DNA of 64,000 bases from Gammaproteobacteria bacterium (GTDB lineage: Bacteria; Pseudomonadota; Gammaproteobacteria; Ga0077536): NCBI GenBank assembly GCA_020849475.1, contig JADLGE010000031.1:1-64000 (forward strand). Reading direction: 5' to 3'. The notes below the pieces were generated by a model. It made no database searches. It was not told the origin of the DNA and worked only from the letters and a program-made list of their open reading frames with translations. A program made the translations under genes and the position numbers. The stretch's first letter is position 1. The number at the start of each line of letters is the position of its first letter. This document shows positions 58,286 to 64,000 of this stretch, piece after piece.

Positions 58286-58972
58286 ATGTTTGAAGTGATT
58301 ACCTTCGATCTCGATGACACCCTGTGGGACGCGCGACCGGCGCTGATCCGCGCCGAGCAGCTTCAGCACGCGTGGATAGTCGAGCACGCACCGCGCCTGG
58401 CGGCCGCGCACGATAACGAATCCCTGCGCCGCTGGCGCTGGGAGCTGGCCAACACCCATCCCGAGGTCGCCCACGACTTCACCGCGCTGCGCCTGCTGGC
58501 GTTGCGCGAACAACTGGCGGCCTTTGACTACGACCCGGCGCTCGCCGCACCCGGCATTGAACTGTTCGTACGCGAACGCAGCGTGGTAACGCTGTTCGAC
58601 GACGTGCTGCCGTGCCTGTCGGACCTCGCGCGCGATCACACCTTGGTCGCGCTCACCAATGGCAATGCCGACCTTGAAGTCGCCGGCGTCAGTCCCTATT
58701 TCGCTTTTTGCATCTCGCCCGCTGAAGCCGGCGTGCAGAAGCCCGACCCGCGCATGTTCGAAGTGGCCCTGGCGCGCGCGGGCGTGACGTCGGCGCGCGC
58801 AGTGCATGTGGGCGATCAGCCGCTGTACGATATCGAAGGCGCCAGGCGCGCGTCGCTGCCGAGCGTATGGTTGAACCGCGACGGCGAGCCGTGGCCCGAC
58901 GACTACCTGCGTCCGCAGGCCGAAATTGCTTCCCTGACTGAACTGCGCGCCGCGCTTGCACGTATTGCATGA
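58286..58972 (+). CDS. HAD family hydrolase (YjjG/dehalogenase-like)
   Basis: A 228-residue phosphatase of the HAD superfamily. Motif I is ITFDLDDTLWD (nucleophile Asp near residue 8, general acid two residues later), motif II LVALTNGNAD, motif III KPDPRMF and motif IV VHVGDQPLYDIEGARRA. The cap is of the C1 helical type. Substrate is unknown; nucleotidases and phosphoglycolate phosphatases share this layout. It is divergent from yajQ and followed by the M16C gene after 39 bases. Confidence 0.9.
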   Translation: MFEVITFDLDDTLWDARPALIRAEQLQHAWIVEHAPRLAAAHDNESLRRWRWELANTHPEVAHDFTALRLLALREQLAAFDYDPALAAPGIELFVRERSVVTLFDDVLPCLSDLARDHTLVALTNGNADLEVAGVSPYFAFCISPAEAGVQKPDPRMFEVALARAGVTSARAVHVGDQPLYDIEGARRASLPSVWLNRDGEPWPDDYLRPQAEIASLTELRAALARIA

Positions 58973-59011
58973 ATGCGCGGCGCCGTGAACGCACAATTGA
59001 ATTGAGTAACG

Positions 59012-61903
59012 ATGTCCACACCTCTGTTTGAACTGACGGCCACCACGCAAATCAGCTCGCTCGGCATGGAGCTGCGGCAATACCAGCACGCCGCCACCGG
59101 TGCGCGCCATCTGCATTTTGCCTGCAACGACGCCAACAACGCCTTCATGGTGGTGCTGCCGACCCTGCCGCAGGATTCGAGCGGCGTGGCGCATATTCTC
59201 GAACACACCACCCTGTGTGGCAGCCAGCGTTACCCGGTGCGCGACCCGTTCTTCATGATGCTGCGTCGTTCCTTGAACACCTTCATGAATGCCTTCACCG
59301 GCAGCGACAGCACCGCCTATCCGTTCGCCACCCAGAACCGCAAGGACTTCGACAACCTGCTCAAGGTGTATCTGGACGCGGTGTTCTTCCCGAATCTCCA
59401 TCCGCTCGATTTCGCGCAGGAAGGCTGGCGCCTCGAAATGCGCGATGAAGCGCGCGACGACCAGCCGCCGCTGGAATTCCACGGCGTGGTCTACAACGAG
59501 ATGAAGGGCGCGATGAGCGCACCGCTGTCGCAGCTCTACCATCATCTGCACGCGGCGGTGTTCCCCGACACCGTCTATCGCCACAACAGCGGCGGCGAAC
59601 CGCTGGCCATTCCCGATCTCACGCACGCCGCCCTGCGTGACTTCCATGCCCGTCACTATCACCCCGGCAACGCGGTGTTCATGACCTATGGCAGCTTTCC
59701 CGAGAGCGAGCATCAGCAGCAGATTGCTGAACTGGTGCTGGCGCATTTCCAACGTCCCGATGGCGTGATCATGAGCCCCCTGCAGCCGCGCTTCAGCGCG
59801 CCGCGCAGCGCGGACGTGCACTACGCGGCGGAAGACGAAGGCGAGCGCGCCACGCACATCGTGTGGGCGTGGCTGCTCGGCGAAGCGGCCGAAGCCGATG
59901 ACGTCGTACAGGCGCATCTGCTGTCGTCCATCCTGCTCGAACACAGCGCCTCGCCGCTGCGGCATTTCCTCGAGACCACAGAACTCGCCGACGCGCCGTC
60001 GGAGCTGTGCGGCGTGGACGACGCGGCGCGCCAACTGGTGTTCGTGTGCGGTGTCGAGGGCAGCGATGTGCAGCACGCCCAGGCGCTCGAGCAGGGCATC
60101 TTCGAGGTGCTCGAAAGCGTGGCGCGCGATGGTGTCGATGCCGCCACGCTCGACGCCGTGCTCGATCGCATCGAGATGGCGCAGCGTGACATCGGCGGCG
60201 GCAGCTATCCTTTCGGCCTGCAGCTCATGGGGCGCGTGATGCCGGCCGCCATGTATCGCCGCGATCCGGCGCGTCTGCTGGAACTCGACCGCGTGCTCGA
60301 CACCCTGCGTCGCGAAATTCGCGCGCCGGGTTTTGTCGCCGGCCTCGTGCGTCGCCTGCTGCTTGCCAACAGTCACCGCGTGCGCGTGACCATGGCGCCC
60401 GATGCGGCCAAGGCCGAGCGTGATGAAGCGCGCGAGACGGCGCGTCTTGTCGCGCTGGCCGGTGAATTGAATGACAGCGCGCGCCAGCGTTTGCTCGAAC
60501 AGGCGGCGGCGCTGCGTGAACGTCAGTCGCGCGTTGACGACCCGGATGTCCTGCCGCGCGTGACGCTGGCCGACGTGCCGGCGCCGACGCCGGCGCCGCG
60601 CGCCAGGCTCAGCCAGCATCACGGCGTGGAAGTGCACCGCTACGACTGCGCGGCCAACGGCATCTTCCGCATGCAGCTGGTCTACGACCTGCCCGATTTG
60701 ACCGCCGATGAATTGCGCGTGTTGCCGCTGCTGTCGGAATACCTGACCGAGTTCGGCCACGGTGACGAAGACTACCTGGCGGTGCAGACACGCCGCGCGC
60801 TGTCCGGCAATTTCGGCACCAATACCATGGCGCGCGCGCCGATAGCGGGCGGTGACCTGCGTGGTTGGTTTGTGATCACCGGCAAGGGCCTGGCGCGCAA
60901 GCGCGATGAAGTCATCGCCATCGTCAACGAGATGCTGGACGGCGCGCGTTTCGATGAAATCGAACATCTCGGTGAACTGCTCATGCAATCGCGCGCCGAG
61001 GCCGAGCAGTCGCTGACCGACCGCGGCCATCAACTGGCGGTGATCAGCGCCGCACGCGGCTTTTCGGTCGGCGCGGCGCTCGACGATCTGTGGGACGGCC
61101 CCGGCGCCCATCGCATTTTGAAAGAACTGGCGGCGGCCGATGACGACGCCGCGTTGAACAGGCTGTTCGCTCTGTTTGCTTCGATACGTGACAAGCTGCG
61201 TCATGCGCCGCGTCGCGTCGCGCTGTTTGGTGATGCGGCGGTGCTGGACGGCGCGGAAGTGCTGGCCGCGCGGGTCGGTGCACCCGTGGCGCCGCTGTGC
61301 GACCCCTTCGTGGCGCGCATCGACGAGCCGGCGGCCTGCAACGGCTGGTTGATCAATTCGCAAGTCAATTTCTCGGCCAAGGCCTACGCGGCGGTGGCTG
61401 AAGATCATCCCGACGCGCCCTTGCTGGCGGTGCTGGGTCGTTACCTGCAGGACGGCTTCCTGCACGGCGAGATTCGCGAGAAGGGCGGCGCCTATGGTTC
61501 GGGCGCGAGCTACGACACCGACAGCGCGACGTTCCGTTTCTACTCCTATCGCGACCCGCGCGCGCTGGCGACCTTGCAGGATTTCGACCGCGCGCTGGCG
61601 TGGTTTGCGGTGGACGACGACCGACAGCGCCTCGAAGAAGCGGTGCTCGGCACCATACGCGCGCTCGACCAGCCGCGCTCGCCGTCCGGCGAATGTGAGC
61701 GCGCCTTCACCAACGCGCTATACGGCCGTGACGATGCGTTTCGAGAGCGCTTCCGTGCGCGCGTGCTGGCGGCCGATCACGCCGCCCTGCGCGCGGTGGC
61801 GGCACGCTATCTGGCGCCGGCCGCGGGGCACGTCGCGGTGGTGTGCAGCAGCGCGAGCGAGGCGGATTACGCTGGCGCGGACCTCAGCTTCGGCAAACTC
61901 TGA
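59012..61903 (+). CDS. M16C family zinc metalloprotease (presequence protease-like)
   Basis: A 963-residue insulinase-superfamily protease of the PreP/falcilysin-like type. The inverted zinc motif is HILEH (near residue 62, in SSGVAHILEHTTLCGS), followed downstream by the conserved Glu region LDFAQEGWRLEM and YNEMKGAMS. The second half contains the non-catalytic M16 copy and ends with a KGGAYGSGASYD stretch typical of M16C (residues about 823-835). Length is in line with the family (about 970). There is no signal peptide, so it acts in the cytoplasm as a peptide-degrading enzyme. Confidence 0.95.
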   Translation: MSTPLFELTATTQISSLGMELRQYQHAATGARHLHFACNDANNAFMVVLPTLPQDSSGVAHILEHTTLCGSQRYPVRDPFFMMLRRSLNTFMNAFTGSDSTAYPFATQNRKDFDNLLKVYLDAVFFPNLHPLDFAQEGWRLEMRDEARDDQPPLEFHGVVYNEMKGAMSAPLSQLYHHLHAAVFPDTVYRHNSGGEPLAIPDLTHAALRDFHARHYHPGNAVFMTYGSFPESEHQQQIAELVLAHFQRPDGVIMSPLQPRFSAPRSADVHYAAEDEGERATHIVWAWLLGEAAEADDVVQAHLLSSILLEHSASPLRHFLETTELADAPSELCGVDDAARQLVFVCGVEGSDVQHAQALEQGIFEVLESVARDGVDAATLDAVLDRIEMAQRDIGGGSYPFGLQLMGRVMPAAMYRRDPARLLELDRVLDTLRREIRAPGFVAGLVRRLLLANSHRVRVTMAPDAAKAERDEARETARLVALAGELNDSARQRLLEQAAALRERQSRVDDPDVLPRVTLADVPAPTPAPRARLSQHHGVEVHRYDCAANGIFRMQLVYDLPDLTADELRVLPLLSEYLTEFGHGDEDYLAVQTRRALSGNFGTNTMARAPIAGGDLRGWFVITGKGLARKRDEVIAIVNEMLDGARFDEIEHLGELLMQSRAEAEQSLTDRGHQLAVISAARGFSVGAALDDLWDGPGAHRILKELAAADDDAALNRLFALFASIRDKLRHAPRRVALFGDAAVLDGAEVLAARVGAPVAPLCDPFVARIDEPAACNGWLINSQVNFSAKAYAAVAEDHPDAPLLAVLGRYLQDGFLHGEIREKGGAYGSGASYDTDSATFRFYSYRDPRALATLQDFDRALAWFAVDDDRQRLEEAVLGTIRALDQPRSPSGECERAFTNALYGRDDAFRERFRARVLAADHAALRAVAARYLAPAAGHVAVVCSSASEADYAGADLSFGKL

Positions 61904-61918
61904 CCAAGAGGAACGGCC

Positions 61919-62353
61919 ATGGACGTCAGCTTTCAGGACGGCGCGGCGGGTTTTCATGAAGCACGCGCGCTGCTTGCCATCGCACGCGCCACGCCGCCCG
62001 AGGAATTCAGCGCCGATCACGAGATGGAAGTGCTCGACGCCTTGAAGACCGCCGGTGAAGTCCATCTGGCGCGCGACGAGTTCGTGGCGCTGCGCGCCGA
62101 GTTCGACGTGGACGACAGTTCGCGCGGCGCCGCCGCGGAAGAAGACGGCTGGTGGGCGCGCCTGTTCGGGCCTTCACGTCGCGAGCAGTTATTGTCCGCG
62201 CAGCGCAGCCTCGCGCTCGAGCGTGCCAGCCGCGCCGAGCAGGCGTCGTTCGAGGCGCTGGCCGAGACTGCGCGGGTCGCACGCGAGCGCGATGCCGCCC
62301 ATGCGCGTATCGCCGAGCTCGAGCGCGAGTTGTACGCGCTGCGCAAGGTTTGA
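61919..62353 (+). CDS. hypothetical protein with C-terminal coiled coil
   Basis: A 144-residue protein of unknown function (MDVSFQDGAAGFHEARALLAIARATPPEEF...). The first two-thirds are acidic; the segment GWWARLFGPSRREQLL is followed by a charged helix (LALERASRAEQASFEALAETARVARERDAAHARIAELERELYAL) with heptad-like leucines, a probable coiled coil. AGAGGA precedes the start. It follows the protease gene by 15 bases, so co-expression is likely. Confidence 0.75.
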   Translation: MDVSFQDGAAGFHEARALLAIARATPPEEFSADHEMEVLDALKTAGEVHLARDEFVALRAEFDVDDSSRGAAAEEDGWWARLFGPSRREQLLSAQRSLALERASRAEQASFEALAETARVARERDAAHARIAELERELYALRKV

Positions 62354-62375
62354 GTTAGCGGGATTCCAAGTGCGA

Positions 62376-62672
62376 ATGAATTCGCGCCTGCAGCTTGTGC
62401 TCATATCAGGCCTGGCAATGCTGGCAGGCGCGGACGCGCAGGCCGGGTTCTATTGCTGGACCGATGCCGGCGGCCAGCTGCGCGTGAGTAATATTCCGCC
62501 GCAGGGCGTGGCGGCCGATGGCAGTGTGCTGCCGCGCTACAACCCGCTGTCGATAGCGGCGCAGCAGGCGCGTTTGCGTCTGCGACTCGAGGCGCGCGAT
62601 GCGCAAATCAGGCGCGAGCAGGAACTTCAGTCCTCGCCAGCCGCGGAGCTCGACGAAGCGCGCACGAAGTAG
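62376..62672 (+). CDS. DUF4124-type secreted protein
   Basis: A 98-residue protein with a signal peptide (MNSRLQLVLISGLAMLAGADAQA) and the short DUF4124 motif GFYCWTDAGGQLRVSNIPPQG, found in many small periplasmic proteins of this group (xxYKWxDxxGxxxYSDxPP). The C-terminal part is a charged helix. A GTG six bases upstream is an alternative start. The 3' end overlaps the convergent gene by 46 bases. Confidence 0.75.
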   Translation: MNSRLQLVLISGLAMLAGADAQAGFYCWTDAGGQLRVSNIPPQGVAADGSVLPRYNPLSIAAQQARLRLRLEARDAQIRREQELQSSPAAELDEARTK

Positions 62673-64000
62673 CGCTCAAAAAGATGGGCGTCATCGAAAT
62701 GGCGCCGACCGACGAAGGCCGTCGCCTGACGACCCCACTGCCGCATGCTGCCCGGCGCGACCACGCCCATTGGCCACAGAAACCAGCGTTCGCCGCGGGC
62801 CGAACCCGGCACCAAGCCCTCGGCATCGAACAGACTCACGCGCGTCTGGTCCTGTGCGATGTTGCGCAGTTCATCGTAAGGCTGCATCTGATAGTGCCGC
62901 GCGGGCACGGACCTCGCCGCTGGCGCGATGGCTTCGACATAATGCGTGCCACTCGCCAGCACCACGCGCAGCGACGCCGGCCATGCGACTGGCACGGTGA
63001 ACGGTATCCACGGCGGCTCAGTGCCTGCATCTGCCAGGGTGCGCACGCGTAATCTCTCGGTCGGAAAGAACATGTGATAGCAGCCGCAGTTGTGCGCCAC
63101 GTCGTAGGCGAGTGGCTGAGCGTCGACATCGAGCGTCACGCGCCAGCTCAAACCATCCAGTGCGCCGGCCAGCGCATCTAAGCGCGATTGCGCGGTGCGC
63201 GCCGCGAACCACCACGTGTAGACCAGTTGCGGCAATACGCGGCCGTCGAAACGTGTGTAGGCCAGCTGCGTGTAGAGCGTGGCGCGCGAGGTGTCGAGGT
63301 AGGGCGCGTGATTGCGCAGCACGTGACCGGGCAAGTCATCGTCGCTGGCCAGCGACACGGCGATTTCAGGCGCGTGGTGTCTGAACAGCCAGGCGCGTTG
63401 CGATGCGGAGAGAATCGGCATGCCGAGCGAGTCCATTTTCCACGGCGCGGGCGCGGGTTCTGCGCTGTCGGCGCCGTCTGCGGGCAACAGGGCGAAGCGC
63501 GTGGCCGCCAGCGCATCGGCGCGGGCCGCGTCCAGGCGCTGCGGCATGTGCTGTTGCTGCAAACGCGCGACGCCGCGCATCACCACGCGTGAGCTCAAGG
63601 CATACACGCCGAGCGCACGGCGCAGCGTGCTGTAGTCGTCCGCCACGCGCGCGCCGGCCTTGAGCATCGGCCACGCCGCGTTGTCCTGTTGCACGGCGCT
63701 GAGCAGCGATTGTCGACACGCCTGCAAGCGCGCCTCGTAGGTGGCATCGGGCGGCGTGGGCAGGCGCGCGTGTTCGAGGGCGCGCGCTTGCGCATCGAGC
63801 TCCGCCGCGCGGGTCAGCCACGCTTCGCGCTGCGTGGCGTCGTCGAGGGTATCGGTCAAGGAAGCGAGCAGGCGATCGACGCGCAGATAAGGATGGCCAG
63901 CGACTGGCGTGCTCTGTGCGTCGTGTATCGCGGCGGCGGCCAGGCGTGCATCGTCATCGATGAAGACCTGCAGGCACGGCGCGCTATTCGGGCCACGCAC
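62627..64000 (-). CDS. unrecognised protein, 5' end outside window
   Basis: At least 457 residues are encoded; the first codon lies at or beyond the right edge, so the N-terminus is incomplete. I do not recognise the family. The C-terminal half carries a run of aromatic-rich blocks: HVLRNHAPYLDTSRATLYTQLAYTRFDG, QLVYTWWFAAR, CGCYHMFFPTERLRV and GERWFLWPMGVVAPGSMRQWGRQATAF. The block YDVAHNCGCYHMFFP has Cys/His that could bind metal. No signal peptide can be judged. It overlaps the DUF4124 gene at its 3' end by 46 bases. Confidence 0.72.
   Translation of the reverse strand: MRGPNSAPCLQVFIDDDARLAAAAIHDAQSTPVAGHPYLRVDRLLASLTDTLDDATQREAWLTRAAELDAQARALEHARLPTPPDATYEARLQACRQSLLSAVQQDNAAWPMLKAGARVADDYSTLRRALGVYALSSRVVMRGVARLQQQHMPQRLDAARADALAATRFALLPADGADSAEPAPAPWKMDSLGMPILSASQRAWLFRHHAPEIAVSLASDDDLPGHVLRNHAPYLDTSRATLYTQLAYTRFDGRVLPQLVYTWWFAARTAQSRLDALAGALDGLSWRVTLDVDAQPLAYDVAHNCGCYHMFFPTERLRVRTLADAGTEPPWIPFTVPVAWPASLRVVLASGTHYVEAIAPAARSVPARHYQMQPYDELRNIAQDQTRVSLFDAEGLVPGSARGERWFLWPMGVVAPGSMRQWGRQATAFVGRRHFDDAHLFERYFVRASSSSAAGED

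Noticed and set aside
58220..61465. 1081-codon open frame opposite the M16C protease
   Set aside because: The plus strand has an unambiguous protease with HILEH; the reverse translation is Arg/His rich without motifs.

Overview
This 64 kb window is high-GC DNA with dense, alternating short operons, and it reads as a gammaproteobacterial chromosome segment. The evidence is the set of gammaproteobacterial-type genes: a Vfr/CRP-like regulator, a FimV-like polar hub protein, Rep helicase, TtcA, the long-form GshA, YeaG/YeaH (PrkA plus DUF444), groES-groEL with a C-terminal GGM tail, trpE, YajQ and DUF3301. I saw no rRNA, tRNA, CRISPR array, prophage or integron. The only mobile-looking DNA is a 167-bp near-perfect palindrome that resembles a MITE. 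Both window edges cut genes: yeaH lacks its 3' end on the left, and an unrecognised protein lacks its 5' end on the right.

Layout. 1-7.5 kb: the prkA-yeaH stress operon (minus) behind a candidate sigma-54 promoter, the palindromic element, a Rieske oxygenase with its TetR regulator, a divergent azoreductase, and two small-molecule-binding-fold proteins. 7.6-13.7 kb: a secreted protein, DNA polymerase IV, a c-di-GMP signalling operon (histidine kinase with a pseudo-receiver, then a receiver-PAS-GGDEF-EAL protein) and an adrenodoxin-type ferredoxin. 13.9-19.4 kb: N-formylglutamate amidohydrolase, then a polyamine operon (candidate leader ORF, SpeD-like protein, SpeE, canonical SpeD), ttcA and an MsbA-type ABC exporter. 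19.5-29.6 kb: rep, a retropepsin-like protein overlapping a TraB-family membrane protein, a two-gene ABC transporter, an NrtS-like protein, a nitroreductase, an FmdB-like protein and a pair of unknown genes. 30-33.5 kb: groESL with a promoter and CIRCE-like operator, and a CRP/Vfr-family regulator. 34-45.9 kb: a large Sel1-repeat protein, a lipoprotein overlapping fimV, a methyltransferase, a Tat-type MsrB, gshA divergent from orphan 5-oxoprolinase-type subunits, trpE and a second lipoprotein. 46.4-57.1 kb: a MoxR/VWA pair, a Sel1 protein, and two giant divergent paralogues that combine cyclic-nucleotide-binding domains, rhodanese and very long helical-repeat rods around a small YdcH-like gene. 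57.1-64 kb: yajQ with two small partners, a HAD hydrolase, an M16C metalloprotease and three poorly known genes.

The strongest candidates for undescribed biology are: (i) the divergent cNMP-binding/rhodanese/rod-protein pair, which share their N-terminal sensor modules and a conserved C-terminal tail but differ in rod repeat (18 residues versus about 29-33); (ii) the polyamine operon, with an overlapping 35-codon leader ORF preceded by an almost full-length anti-SD match and hairpins, plus a divergent SpeD paralogue that keeps the catalytic Ser/His/Cys; and (iii) the 167-bp palindrome whose terminal CTAG supplies the stop codon of the Rieske gene. Signalling is a theme: a CRP/Vfr-like regulator, cNMP-binding rods, GGDEF/EAL and YajQ lie in one neighbourhood. 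A functional link between them is inference only.
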